The notes: generated from the letters alone by a model not told the origin. A stretch of DNA of 64,000 nucleotides from Isochrysis galbana (GCA_018136815.1 CM030941.1:1177582-1241581), one strand, 5' to 3'. Shown: positions 41,421-51,927, numbered from the stretch's first letter. Program-made: numbers and translations.

Positions 41421-44400
41421 ATGTGTCTCTTGCGTGGGGGCGATGGAGGGGCGGCTCACGAGGTAGAGATGGCGGCGGGGTCCATGCCGCACCGCCTTGA
41501 AGTCTTTCAGTCGGAGGGAGGATTCGCCGGCAGCTGGATGGCTGGGGTTGGCATCAAAAGTGATACACATCGGCGCCTCATCCTTGTGCGCTACGGCTGG
41601 CTTGGTGCGGATGAGGCTATCGAGGCGTGGGCGCCCGAAGAGCGCGTGCGCCCACAGCCGCCGTCGCCCCCGGTAGACTTCCTTGACACCCTCAAAGAAG
41701 GAACGGCAGTCGAGTTCATGCGGGATGGTGCATTCTGGCTGGCACAGGTAGAACGGGTGCACAGCAGCCAGCAAGGCACTGAGGGTGGCTTCGCGACGTA
41801 CACTATCCGCGACATCTGTGGACGGATCATGGAGAAAGTCAATCTAGCTTCGCTGCGGCCAGCGTGGTATTGGTCCCCCGGCAATGGCAGCCATGCATTG
41901 GCGACGACGCGCGAAGATCCAACAAAGTGTATTCAAGCAAACGTGCCTCCAGAAGGATGGTTGCTTCTTTTTAGCTTTCAGGACGCACTTAAGCTCCATG
42001 AACGGTTCACCTTGGGCGATAGAGTGTTGGCGTGTCGTAATGGAGATTGTCTTCGTCATCAACGCTTGGTGATGCCGTCGTCGGGACCATCTTCACGAAC
42101 TCCAGATACTCCGAACACACCCGCTATGAGATCCATAGATGGTGTTTTGCACCCGGTCCCTGAGACCCACGAGACCACTGATACTTCACCCATCGGTATC
42201 GAGCCGTGGCTGCGGCTTGGAGCAGAGGTGGAGTACATGCAATGTGGTACCGGGCCATGCTGCGTAGGTTGGACCGCAGGTGAAGTGATCAAGCTTACGA
42301 GTTCTGGCGAGCCGATCCACACTGTTCCAGTGTCTTCCTCGCTTAGTGCCGCGACAACCACCGCACTGATTCGGACACGTTTGTCCTGTGAAGTCGGGCC
42401 GTACAGCCCGGGAGGTGTTCTTGTTCTTACTGAGCGCGTGCCCATTACCGCCGTGCAGCCGCGTCCTCCTCCGCCGCCCGCCAACTTTTTGGTCCACCCA
42501 AAAGTGGGGATGTTGTTGCAGTTGCGTTGGCGTGGAGCTTGGTTAGATGTCCGGCTGCGAGCCATTCATGACCACCCCGTCAATGCATCACAATGCCATG
42601 TGAAACCAGGTGAATTAGATCTTCAGACAGACGGCGTACTTCACTCCAGTCCGGCGGAGGAAGATGGTGAGGGTGCTTCCGACAAACTCAGTGCTGCATC
42701 AACAGAGACGTTGTCTGGCACAGTACTACGCGACGACAGTGCATTTGAAGTCTTTGGAGCAGCTTTCTCCGTACCTCGTTACGAAGTGGAGGCGTTGGGA
42801 TGTGGCGGTCCTCACGAGGAAGTGCCTGCTTCAATGCTCCGCCCGGCTTGGCGGTGGGGTGGTGAGCGGCATTGGTCAATTGCCGGATCGGAATGTTCAA
42901 CTACGAACGAGACACCGCTTGCTATGGTCACAGGGGCACCGACGGCGATACCCTTGTTCGCGGAGCATTCATGGATGTGTTCCTCGTCGCATCCACCTAT
43001 GCATGCGAACCAGACTCTCCCGTGCGTCTCGCCTTCGATGGGCCTTTTACTCCGTGGAGTAGGAGCAAGTGAGGTGCCGGGGATGCGGATACGAATGTGG
43101 ATTCCTTTGCCGACCGTGAAGGACTCAGGCCGACAAGTCGACCAACGCAAGGTGCATGGGTGCAACAGGCCAAACTGTACTGCTAGACGTAGCTCTTGGT
43201 GCGAGGTCTCCTCCGCAGTGGGCACGGTGCTTGGGGTGGATGCCGAACACGGCCTCGCTGTGCGAGTTGGTAATGAAAGAGACGGCTGTATCTGGGTTTC
43301 ACCGAGTGCCGCTTGGGAATGGATTCCCCCGGATGAGGCGCCTCATATCACCACTTCTGAATTCGAGGCACAGCTAGATCCGAAGGAAGAGAAGAGCGTG
43401 TCGTCGTGCGAGTGCTGCAAGCCGGAGATGGACCGAGCTAAGGGTAAGCTAAATGTCCAGCTCAAGCATGCTGATGATGCCACCTCTTTGAGGAAAAGCT
43501 CATGGCACGGTTGCGACACAACCGGCGAGGGAACTCCGCATGCGACGGTGGACTTTGGACGTCGCCCTCCTTCGTCTGTATCGTGCCAAGTGGGCTCGAA
43601 CAGCTCTCTGCGGCCTGAATCGGTTGTGCAGCCGGAGGTTCCGCGGGCCGAGGGTGGCGAGGTACTTAAGCGTGGGAGGTATGTCGAGCTGTGGGGCAAA
43701 GAGGAAGGCTTCTTTGGTTCGTGGTACGAGGCCGAGGTTCTCGACGTGCACGAAGGAGAGGTGAGTTGCTCGACGGCGGTCCCTAGCCTCAAACTTTCTT
43801 GCGTCGTTGTGCGCGTTTACCCGTACATTTACCTCGCACCTGTGTTGTACGAGCCTCTCCTCCGATGTCTCACAGTCGACCCCATCTCTCTGAACCAACA
43901 GGCCCACGTTGCAGTCCTCGAGATATGGGATGAAGCAGGTGAGGAAGATAAGGATGGTAAGGCTGATGATGGACTACCTCCCCCTCATCGGCGCCTGAGA
44001 GAGTGGTGGCCCATTCAAATGATGCGTCCTCTGCCGCCTTCTCGAAGCCTGCACGCAAAGCTAAGTGTCGGTGACCACATCGACTTACGCCACGAGGGCG
44101 GTTGGTGGGAGGTCGTCGTGACCTCGGTGAAGATCGATGGGGCCGTTGGGGTGATCTATGAGCAAGCTAATATTCGCCATGTGCTACCGAAAGAGGCCAT
44201 CGAATCCGGTAAGGTACGGCCATGTTGGTACTGGGGCGAGGACGCATCGTGGACGACGTGGCACCAGCATGTGCACAATGTTGGCGGCGGACACTCTGGC
44301 CAATGTGCCATCGGCAAGTCGAATGACACATCCACCTTCCATTCAGTACGCGGTCCAGAGGCACTCAAACCATGCGGGCAAATTCACCCATCTCATTGCC

Positions 44401-45971
44401 TTGAGAATCCCGCATGGATCATCGTCGCCGACGATGACATTGCACCTTCGAAGAGCGATGTGCCTCCCAGACTCTTCAATGTCTCGACACCGCGGCATGA
44501 CGGAGGGGATCCTTGCGTGAACCCATTGGCCAATCACGCGTGCCCGAGTCGTAGACCCGACGGTAATTTGCGACCTTGTGGCAGGTCCCCACCTTTCTTC
44601 TCGCAAGTTAGCCATCTTTTATCCGAACATGCGGTCACGCAACCAGCTCCCCCATCAATGAAGCGCCCGTCCAGCGATGTCACTGCTGGCAGCTTGGAGG
44701 ACGTTGCGTCCGCTCCGAGCGGCAAAAGACCGAAGGTTGATCGCGTCGGCTATGCTAGTGCAAAGTCTTCCTCGGATACTAGTTTGTCAACCTTAGATGT
44801 CGCTATCGATAGGTCTCCTGCCTCACGATGTGAACCTCGCGGGGGCGTCGGTGACACCGCGTCTCCCTATATGCCCATTCTCTCCAGAGCACTTCCGAGG
44901 CTGTGGCATGGACACCTCGCTAAGCGAGCTTCGCATTCAGATAATTTGCCATCAATGCTTTCCGTTTGGCCTTTACTTAGAGCGGCTGTGGAATCGCACA
45001 CTGCGCGTCGAGGCTCCACTGACAGCATGCGTCTCCCTGCCGGATTACGCGCCTCCCCCGCGCTTGACAAGATGCTGCCCCGCCGGCTTCTGCTGAGGGC
45101 CGAACCGCGTCTCCTCATCTGCGCGCCGCTCCGAACTCGCGATGGCTTGCCGCCACTACTTGAGCGTATGAGCACCCTGCTTCACACGAAATACTCCCAT
45201 CCCAACAGCCGCAAGGATAAGACACGCAGCCTTACTCCGCTAGGCCTCACTCCGACGGAAGCCCGTGTGAAGGTGACTGCCATTAGTGCCAGCATGTATC
45301 CCGCTGGCGATTGCCGCGTCATTGGTCTTCTGGAACCGCGGGGCCCGCATCCCAGTTCCGGCGATAGTGCTGAAGCTGATGCACAAGCAGAGCTCATTGC
45401 GGCAGCGGCGGTGCGCGCTCATCACTTGGTAGGAAGGGGTGTGCAGGCACTCGAGGTGCTATTGTCCGCTGTGTCAGTAGATTCGGGCAGCTACGGCGAA
45501 GCTCAACTGCCGTCCACATCAGAGGTGCAGTTTGGTGCCCTTGAGCAGCGAGTCGAAGCCGCCAGGCGACTGCTTTTGGCTTCACTTCTTGAAATTGCCC
45601 TCACGAGCAATGTGGCGGAAAAGCTTGGAGAGAATGCGCTAGCCAATTGGCACAATGTCGACGAGTCCAAGGCGGCACACGCTCTCTCGGATGTCTTGGT
45701 GCTTGTGCATGTGACCCGCTCTGATGAATCGTGGTGGCGACGGCAAGGTTTCGTTGAACCACGAAAGTTGCCAACCTGCTCAGCCCGAAGTTTTGCTCTA
45801 CATGCAGCGGCACGAAATGGAGGCACATCGCCCATAGAGCGTTTTTGCCCGGATGTATGCTACGCACCACTTCTTCTGGCCATCTTGGCAAAACCGGGAT
45901 TGGATTACTTAGGTACGGCGATGTCCAAGCGGGAGGATGCAAATTGCAATGGTGTGCACGGCAAGCCGTGA
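41421..45971 (+). CDS. Giant protein with repeated Agenet/Tudor-like domains
   Basis: The ATG at 41421 is first; 41469 (MAAGSMPHRLEVFQ) would start directly at the first domain. Read straight through it has 1516 residues, but a GTGAGT donor at 43761 and a CCAACAG acceptor at 43901 mark a likely 141-base intron without stops, leaving 1469. Agenet/Tudor-like pairs recur: LEVFQSEGGFAGSWMAGVGI; GTAVEFMRDGAFWLAQVERV; LGAEVEYMQCGTG; RYVELWGKEEGFFGSWYEAE with REWWPIQMMRPLPP; DHIDLRHEGGWWEVVV with KVRPCWYWGEDASW. Plant Agenet domains have the same 'GFxGSWY.A.V', 'LRP.PP' and 'GWW.g.V' marks. Such domains bind methylated histones or related peptides, so a chromatin role is likely. The C-terminal ~350 residues are helical and unknown. 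A related gene follows at 52.3 kb on the same strand. Confidence 0.7.
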   Translation: MCLLRGGDGGAAHEVEMAAGSMPHRLEVFQSEGGFAGSWMAGVGIKSDTHRRLILVRYGWLGADEAIEAWAPEERVRPQPPSPPVDFLDTLKEGTAVEFMRDGAFWLAQVERVHSSQQGTEGGFATYTIRDICGRIMEKVNLASLRPAWYWSPGNGSHALATTREDPTKCIQANVPPEGWLLLFSFQDALKLHERFTLGDRVLACRNGDCLRHQRLVMPSSGPSSRTPDTPNTPAMRSIDGVLHPVPETHETTDTSPIGIEPWLRLGAEVEYMQCGTGPCCVGWTAGEVIKLTSSGEPIHTVPVSSSLSAATTTALIRTRLSCEVGPYSPGGVLVLTERVPITAVQPRPPPPPANFLVHPKVGMLLQLRWRGAWLDVRLRAIHDHPVNASQCHVKPGELDLQTDGVLHSSPAEEDGEGASDKLSAASTETLSGTVLRDDSAFEVFGAAFSVPRYEVEALGCGGPHEEVPASMLRPAWRWGGERHWSIAGSECSTTNETPLAMVTGAPTAIPLFAEHSWMCSSSHPPMHANQTLPCVSPSMGLLLRGVGASEVPGMRIRMWIPLPTVKDSGRQVDQRKVHGCNRPNCTARRSSWCEVSSAVGTVLGVDAEHGLAVRVGNERDGCIWVSPSAAWEWIPPDEAPHITTSEFEAQLDPKEEKSVSSCECCKPEMDRAKGKLNVQLKHADDATSLRKSSWHGCDTTGEGTPHATVDFGRRPPSSVSCQVGSNSSLRPESVVQPEVPRAEGGEVLKRGRYVELWGKEEGFFGSWYEAEVLDVHEGEVSCSTAVPSLKLSCVVVRVYPYIYLAPVLYEPLLRCLTVDPISLNQQAHVAVLEIWDEAGEEDKDGKADDGLPPPHRRLREWWPIQMMRPLPPSRSLHAKLSVGDHIDLRHEGGWWEVVVTSVKIDGAVGVIYEQANIRHVLPKEAIESGKVRPCWYWGEDASWTTWHQHVHNVGGGHSGQCAIGKSNDTSTFHSVRGPEALKPCGQIHPSHCLENPAWIIVADDDIAPSKSDVPPRLFNVSTPRHDGGDPCVNPLANHACPSRRPDGNLRPCGRSPPFFSQVSHLLSEHAVTQPAPPSMKRPSSDVTAGSLEDVASAPSGKRPKVDRVGYASAKSSSDTSLSTLDVAIDRSPASRCEPRGGVGDTASPYMPILSRALPRLWHGHLAKRASHSDNLPSMLSVWPLLRAAVESHTARRGSTDSMRLPAGLRASPALDKMLPRRLLLRAEPRLLICAPLRTRDGLPPLLERMSTLLHTKYSHPNSRKDKTRSLTPLGLTPTEARVKVTAISASMYPAGDCRVIGLLEPRGPHPSSGDSAEADAQAELIAAAAVRAHHLVGRGVQALEVLLSAVSVDSGSYGEAQLPSTSEVQFGALEQRVEAARRLLLASLLEIALTSNVAEKLGENALANWHNVDESKAAHALSDVLVLVHVTRSDESWWRRQGFVEPRKLPTCSARSFALHAAARNGGTSPIERFCPDVCYAPLLLAILAKPGLDYLGTAMSKREDANCNGVHGKP

Positions 45972-46191
45972 CGGTGAAATAGAAGGTCGTGTTCCATCAA
46001 AGGTGGGACGGACTGATTTGAGCTATCAAATGTCTATATTATTTTTTGACGCACTTGCTTGATTTTATTGTAGACCGACGAGTAGTTGCCTCATCTAGCT
46101 GTTGTCTAAGAGCGCGAAAGGGGGTCGAGATGCGTTTGATTTTTAACGTTTAGGTCAGCTGATTATCCTCACTAATCTTATGTTTGGTGGC

Positions 46192-46650
46192 AAAACTAAG
46201 TTTATACTTGGTTCACTCATGGCGGGGCACGAGCCCCCCCCTCTCTCCACTCCTCCCCCGCCATGGGGGAGGAACCACCCACTCTCCTGGCATGCCTGAT
46301 GGCTTGCCAGGAGCACACTGCCATGCTGACCCATCCCTCTCCCCACAGGCACGCCTGATTCGCCCGCCCTGGCCTGTCGTGGCCAGCCCATCCCTCTGAC
46401 CAGCCCCTCCTCCCCCTGGGCCCCCCTGATCAGGACCCCTCAGCCAGCTCCAGTCGACTGGCAGGGGCTCGAGAGCCAGCGATGGAGAGGCAGGAGGGGC
46501 CAGGGCCATGCCCCAGCCTCACCTGCCCCCTGAGCTGCGCTCCCAGGCCCCTGCCGGCCTCCTGGGGACCTGAAGAGGGGCCGCAGGCGCGCGCCATGGG
46601 CCCCCGCCGCAGGGAAGAGAGGAGGAAAAGGGAAGAGGGAGGGACCTCAG
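46192..46650 (+). repeat. SINE-like repeat copy
   Basis: Starts AAAACTAAGTTTATACTTGG then TTCACTCATGG and follows the 18568 copy for ~430 bases (GGGGGAGGAACCACCCA, CTCCTGGCATGCCTGATGGC, GGCCAGCCCAT). It departs from the full-length copy near GCGCGC.CCATGGGCC and lacks the distal third. Confidence 0.75.
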
Positions 46651-46665
46651 ATGGTGTGATCGTCT

Positions 46666-47489
46666 TCATGATGTCGAATCCTGCCCAAAAATGAGGAGCA
46701 TGGAGCGAGAGATATGAGAACGCATCAAACAGGGGCTGGGGCGTGCAACAAAGCTCTCCTCACCGACTGGCGGTTGTTGTAGCAAGTGTGCAATGTTTTC
46801 ACCGCGCCGAAGGGTGCCGTTCCAGTGATTCTTGATTGCATTGTCGGTACGGCCATCCATATACTTGGCAATCTCCGCCCAGCGATTGCCAAAGCGCTCG
46901 CGCAGCTGAAGAAGCTGCAATTCCTCTTCGGGAGTCCAAGGATCTTTTCGGATGTCTACATCCAGATGATTGTGCCACCTATCGCCACACAGGGAGAGGC
47001 TTCACAGAGAAGGCCACACAAGGAAATGGGAGGGAGGGGGGACGGGGGGGAGAGATGCGGCGCACACCTCTCCCTACACTGTTTGCCATTCCGTCCCGGG
47101 AAATGCGACCCAAGCGATTTCCATGAGGATGTCCCATGCGTTTGAACAAGTTCTTTCAAGAGCTGGTCCTCCTCGGCAGTCCATGGCCTGCGATAAGAGG
47201 GTGCAACCTCAGGTTTGGTGACAAAAAAAAAGAACCTCGAGTTGCACCCTCTTACGCACCTCCAGTGTTGGACATTGGCATAGAGAGACGGGCGAATTGC
47301 CAGGCAACAAACGGCAAGTGCGGAAGGCAGGGGGGGGGATGGCCAAAGGGAGGCAGGGGGAAGGCGGCAGGGAGGAAGCCGGCAGGGGGGGGGGAGGAAG
47401 GCGGCAGGGGGGGAGGGCGAGGCAGGGGGGGGGGAGGCGGCAGGCACTCTGGTGGGCGGTCTCTCTCGGCAGTTCTGTGGGTGGTCCAC
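46666..47489 (-). CDS. R2R3-type MYB transcription factor
   Basis: Three exons: from about 47260 upward (5' end unsettled, open to 47489), 47068-47187, and 46666-46978. Donor GGAG|GTGCGT, acceptor TTATCGCAG|G, donor GAGAG|GTGTGC, acceptor GCGATAG|G; phases close. Repeat R2: [46 protein letters not shown]. Repeat R3: [48 protein letters not shown]. Regular Trp spacing and the '[12 protein letters not shown]' recognition helix are those of c-MYB/plant R2R3 proteins that bind YAACKG. Only ~40 residues follow R3, so further 3' exons may exist. The N-terminal proline-rich frame of exon 1 is doubtful. The 5' side holds an array of CAGTTA sites (47519-47965). Confidence 0.85.
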
Positions 47490-47975
47490 TTGGGCAGTTC
47501 TGTGGGCGGTCCACTTGGGCAGTTATGGGGGGCTTTGGGGGCGGGGGCAGTTATGGGGGGGGGCTTGGGGCAGTTATGGGGGGCTGAAGGGGGGGGGGGG
47601 CAGTTATCCGACAGGTCCCTCGACAGTTCTACAATCCCTGGGGCAGTTATTTGGCGATGGGGAGCCGGTTATCTGGCGGTTCTATGATCCCTGGGGCAGT
47701 TATGGGAGGCCATGGGGGCAGTTATCTCGGAGGTTCCTTGGACAGTTCGAGAATCCCCTGGGCAGTTATGTGGTCACTGGTGGCAGTTATCTAGGAGGTT
47801 CCTTGGACAGTTCGAGAATCCCCTGGACAGTTATGTGGTCACTTGTGGCAGTTATCTGGGAGGTTCCTTGGACAGTTCCATACTACTCTCACTTTGGGCA
47901 ATTATGTTGGTCCCTGGGGGAGAGCGGAGGTGGGGCGGTGGGGGTGGGGGGGGGGGGCAGTTATCTGGCACAGTC
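47455..47975. promoter_or_regulatory. Array of CAGTTA (MYB-type) sites 5' of the MYB gene
   Basis: CAGTTA, the reverse complement of TAACTG (a canonical YAACKG MYB site), occurs 12 times between 47520 and 47963 (about 47520, 47548, 47571, 47601, 47644, 47697, 47719, 47763, 47784, 47828, 47849, 47958), with further CAGTTC and CAATTA variants. Part of the array is a ~62-bp tandem unit (GGAGGTTCCTTGGACAGTTC ... GTGGCAGTTATCT), the rest is G-rich spacer. It lies on the upstream side of the minus-strand MYB gene. Binding by that factor is an inference. Confidence 0.55.
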
Positions 47976-48335
47976 CCACATCTCAACCGGCGAAGCACCC
48001 ATCTGACCGCCCAAAGCCCTAACTTCCCTATCTATAATCCAAATATAGATTCGTCCTGAGTGCCCATCAGCCTGGTTCTTCCCCTGTCCCTACCTCGCCG
48101 CACTCCCCCATCCTCGTGCCCTAAAAGGTGCATATTGGGGGGATTCCGTCTGTCCCATACCGAAGTGGTTACCAACGTGTACAGTCGACGGCAAACAAGT
48201 CCATGTCATTCGCAAAGCGCGCAGCATGTGTGAGGGTACATATGTCTTCTCCTCACGCCCACGATACGAGTATGATTCGATACCCATAAAAAAAAATTAT
48301 CTATACGCAAGTAACAACACTCTATCTCACAATCC

Positions 48336-48644
48336 ATGAACCCAACTAGCTGCATCCTTGACAATCGCAAGGTCGAAGTCCTTCCCGACGGTCAATGGTG
48401 TGGCACACAATTCAATTGGAAGGAACTGACGGATGGGCATCAGGTGGAACAGTGCCTTGCCACAGCGGTCCATGCAGGCCGTGACGAACTAGGCCGTCCA
48501 ATCGTACATGCATGTTACGTGGACCCAAAGTTGAAATGCAGGGCGAAGACAGAAGATCGGTTGTGCATCAACGGACCAGCGGCCTGTGTGCTCGATGCTT
48601 CTCAGGTACCGGCCTTCCTCAACAACGTGGGCAAACTTCTTTGA
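48336..48644 (+). CDS. Small Cys-rich protein, unknown
   Basis: The ATG at 48336 (ACAATCCATGAAC) gives 102 residues with seven Cys (MNPTSCILDNRKVEV, WCGTQFNW, VEQCLATAV, HACYVDPKLKCRAK, RLCINGPAACVLDA). No signal peptide, no intron. Not recognised. Composition is not repetitive, so it may be a true small gene, or an exon of one. Confidence 0.4.
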   Translation: MNPTSCILDNRKVEVLPDGQWCGTQFNWKELTDGHQVEQCLATAVHAGRDELGRPIVHACYVDPKLKCRAKTEDRLCINGPAACVLDASQVPAFLNNVGKLL

Positions 48645-48704
48645 AACACCACCAAAGGGTCAAAAGTTCCCATGTGTGAAAAGTGTCAAGTCTTGACTCG
48701 AGCT

Positions 48705-49610
48705 ACCTTCAGGTGACCACGGAAAGTGCTAGCAGGGATTGGGGGTAAAAATGCACGCTTTCTCGCCTTTCGTACATAACGTTACGGATGGAGTTGGTGT
48801 TGATTTTTTTTTATATTGATGAGGTGGGGGGGGGGGGTTCCTCGCCTATGCCCAAGGACAGAGCGCACCGCGTACATGCCAGCAACACAGTGTTTGTCAC
48901 TCACGCAGACGAAAGAAATCTTCATCAGCTATGGCGCATCCTACTTTGTGTCACGCGCGGTCCAGCCGCAGAACCCTCAAGCTGAGGGGGGAGAGGAAGT
49001 ATTATACTAGTGGAGTCATAGTTGTGGTTTCGTGGAGGCAGGGTAGGGAGTGCGTCCCATTTTGGCTAGCTTCCATGGGCACCAGGTCAAAGTGCTGCTG
49101 CAGGGTGTCTGGAAAAAAGGGTGCGCGCTGTTCGAGTGGCTTTCGTACGTGGAGAGATATCTCACAGACCAACTACGAGAGGTGGAAGGGGGGGGGGGGT
49201 GTTTTTTTGTGTGTGTGTGTGGCCCCAACTCCCCCACCGTCGGTGCACACTGCCCAGTGGCTCTGTCTCAACCCAACCCAAACACGTGCTCCAAAGACCC
49301 CCCCAAAAAAAACTGCCCCCCCCCCCCCCACCACGCTGACCACGGAAGCGTTTGCTCACACCCCCACGTCGATGTTCCCCTCGTTCTCCATGTTGTTCTT
49401 TGGATCTCTCTATTATTGCGTACGTCACAACACGAGCGAGAAGGGGACATCGTGAGTTCCAATCAGATGTCGACCCTGCCCCACATCGAGTCCATGGACC
49501 ACGTGTGTGTGTGTTTTGACATACGTGTGAACGGTGGCCAGTTGAGTCATGTACCCTCCAGGTGACGACGGAAGGTGCTAGCAGGGATGGGGATAATTGA
49601 ACGCTTTTGG
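48705..49610. repeat. Direct repeat pair with homopolymers
   Basis: CAGGTGACCACGGAAAGTGC with TAGCAGGGATTGGGG (48712-48746) recurs as CAGGTGACGACGGAAGGTGC with TAGCAGGGATGGGG at 49559-49592, each followed by ..AAT..ACGCTTT. Between them are G and C runs and no gene. Confidence 0.5.
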
Positions 49611-50285
49611 TCTGGGTTGGAGCTTGGGTGGGGTTGGAGCTTGGGTGGGGTTGGAGCTTGGGTGGGGTTGGTGGGGTTGGAGCTTGGGTGGGGTTGGAGC
49701 TTGGGTGGGGTTGGAGCTTGGGTGGGGTTGGAGCTTGGGTGGGTTGGAGCTTGGGTGGAGGGGTTGGAGCTTGGGTGGGGTTGGAGCTTGGGTGGAGGGG
49801 TTGGAGCTTGGGTGGGGTTGGAGCTTGGGTGGGGTTGGAGCTCGGGTGGGGTTGGAGCTTGGGTGGGGTTGGAGCTTGGGTGGGGTTGGAGCTTGGGTGG
49901 GGTTGGTGGGGCTGGAGCTTGGGTGGGGTTGGAGCTTGGGTGGGGTGGGGTTGGTGGGGTTGGAGCTTGGGTGGGGTTGGAGCTTGGGTGGGGTTGGAGC
50001 TTGGGTGGGGTTGGAGCTTGGGTGGGGTTGGAGCTTGGGTGGGGTTGGAGCTCGGGTGGGGTTGGGAGCTTGGGTGGGGTTGGAGCTTGGGTGGGGTTGG
50101 AGGGGTTGGAGCTTGGGTGGGGTTGGAGCTTGGGTGGGGTTGGAGCTTGGGTGGGGTTGGAGCTTGGGTGGGGTTGGAGCTTGGGTGGGGTTGGAGCTTG
50201 GGTGGAGGGGTTGGAGCTTGGGTGGGGTTGGAGCTTGGGTGGGGTTGGAGCTTGGGTGGGGTTGGAGCTTGGGTGGGGTTGGGGC
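49607..50285 (+). repeat. 17-bp minisatellite
   Basis: About 40 head-to-tail copies of GGTTGGAGCTTGGGTGG, with a few single-base (GCTCGGG) and length variants (added GGTTGGTGG or GGAGG). All three plus frames and the minus frames are open, so the long ORFs here (GVGAWVGLELGW or TPPKLQPHPSSN repeats) are artefacts. Confidence 0.9.
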
Positions 50286-50580
50286 CCGAGCCCAACTAGG
50301 GGGCGCAAACTCACTGCGCAACAACATAAGATTAAAAAACGACACGACACCCGAACAACACTAACAAGAAACAGGTCACCCAACGACACAGAAGGAAGGC
50401 GAGAACACTCGCTGGGGGCAAGTGCAGCCCCCACCCAGCCCCCCTGACAACCTGAGCCCCTAAGTAGAGCACAAGGGGAGATGCCGCAAGGCGGGTAGTG
50501 AGGGAGTGAGAAGGGAAGGGGCTTGGCTACGAAAGTGAATCTCAGTGCCGCGCGCGACGCGAGAATATTAAAAGGTTTTC
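50286..50580 (+). mobile_element. LINE 3'-end fragment
   Basis: CCCCTAAGTAGAGCACAAGG, GCCGCAAGGCGGGTAG, GAAGGGAA.GGGC and GCGAGAATATTAAAAGG match the 3' UTR of the LINE at 26860-27180. Extreme 5' truncation. The minisatellite abuts its 5' side. Confidence 0.75.
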
Positions 50581-51186
50581 CCCCTCTCCAGCTATTGGTA
50601 CATGCTTAGGCTGCATGATGGCGCGCCACTACCAACTATATTATGGTAGGCTAGACCAATGCCAATGCAGCTCTCCGTCCGACTCTGAACCGTTGACCGT
50701 TGCGAACTTGCTACGTTCCACCCCCGCTTGCCTCCGTCATGGCCTCCCTCGTCGCTGGCGACGAGCGCACACGCGCGAGACAAGCTCTGCCAGTTTCCCA
50801 ACTTTGAGCGCCCTTCTCTCAGCACTCTTCCAGCTCTGTGTCCACCACTCCTGCCGCCCTCTCCTCTCTCGAGTACGGCTCGTATTCGATAGTGATTCCA
50901 TGGCGAGCGATTCAAGGGCTCAAGCTGCGTGCACGGGTGCTGGCCAACGACGTCTGGGCGGCGCTCTCAAGCTGCTCCATTGTCCAAGCCTTCCTCTCAG
51001 GTCTCGTCGCCTGCAAGCCCGACCAAGTGCTTTGGTCCCAGGAGGGCTACACACACTTGCCAACCCTATGAGTACAACAACCAATCGCTACAACTTCAAC
51101 AATAGCAGGAGCTGCAAGTGTCACCAATATTCGAATATCGGAAGGATGGGTGATGGCGTTTTGAATCTTCCTGGACCTAGCACCAT
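50581..51186. other. Unresolved segment, possible gene fragment
   Basis: The plus-strand frame 50838-51071 (SLEYGSYSIVIPWRAIQGLK, ARVLANDVWAALSSCSIVQA) is not low complexity and could be an exon, but there is no ATG or family match. Left uncalled. Confidence 0.3.
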
Positions 51187-51927
51187 TCACGGAAAACTTT
51201 CTAACGGAGAACTAAAGTGATTCGCACACCCATTCGTTGCTGTTGTTCGCAAGACTATCCACGAAACATCTGGAGGGAGGATTACGAGATTCAACCGTTT
51301 GTAAGTACGAGACTGGCTCGTAGAATACAGCGGCTGCAGATGCGTTGGCCGCCTGTACATGGCAATCAAAAACGGGATGAGCGTGAGCCCGGTAATTACT
51401 CTGCAACTCTTGAGCAGTGCACACGGCTTGCACTCTGCATCAGACATGAGGTGCAGGCACACCTGGCAGTATCGCAAAAGCATGGAACGCTTATCCCCCA
51501 ACGGCACGCATGCCCCCTGCCAGACACCATTCGCCAGGAACCTGTTCCAGATCGCCTGGAGTTGGGCAGCTGAACAGCCACTCCAAACTGGCTGCCGCAT
51601 ATTCTCGGACCGTTTGGAGTCATTGACTAGAGCGTTGACGTTGCGATAGCCGTTTCTACCAGGCAGTGAGAGTCGCACCTCCTCTGCACGGCAGTCCGCT
51701 GTCGCGCACGCCGGGTGCTTGCCTGGGTGCACGCGACACCAAAGCTGCTCCTCCGTGAAGCAGACCCCTTGGTCCCAGCCTCTATACGCCTCCTTGTAGC
51801 CGCCGAATTCCTGCGGGATGCATTGCGTCATACGCGTGTGGCCTGATGTGGCGGCCAGGTAGATCAGGATGTACTGCGTCACCAGCCCGGGTATCGTAGC
51901 TGCGACGACCATCGTCTCCCACCGCAT
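51187..51927 (-). CDS. Cys-rich protein with two membrane helices, unknown
   Basis: The ATG at 51927 (MRWETM) gives 246 residues. An N-terminal hydrophobic helix (VVAATIPGLVTQYILIYLAA) may be a signal anchor; a ~140-residue region with ten or more Cys follows (CIPQEF, GVCFTEEQLWCRVHPGKHPA, CATADCRAEE, CVPLG, YCQVCLHLMSDAECKPC), then a second helix (VITGLTLIPFLIAMY) and a basic tail. The Cys-rich part would be luminal or extracellular. No family recognised; one exon. Confidence 0.55.
   Translation of the reverse strand: MRWETMVVAATIPGLVTQYILIYLAATSGHTRMTQCIPQEFGGYKEAYRGWDQGVCFTEEQLWCRVHPGKHPACATADCRAEEVRLSLPGRNGYRNVNALVNDSKRSENMRQPVWSGCSAAQLQAIWNRFLANGVWQGACVPLGDKRSMLLRYCQVCLHLMSDAECKPCALLKSCRVITGLTLIPFLIAMYRRPTHLQPLYSTSQSRTYKRLNLVILPPDVSWIVLRTTATNGCANHFSSPLESFP

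Noticed and set aside
49162-50447. Long repeat-protein ORFs (TPPKLQPHPSSN or GVGAWVGLELGW)
   Set aside because: They are translations of a 17-bp minisatellite that is open in many frames.
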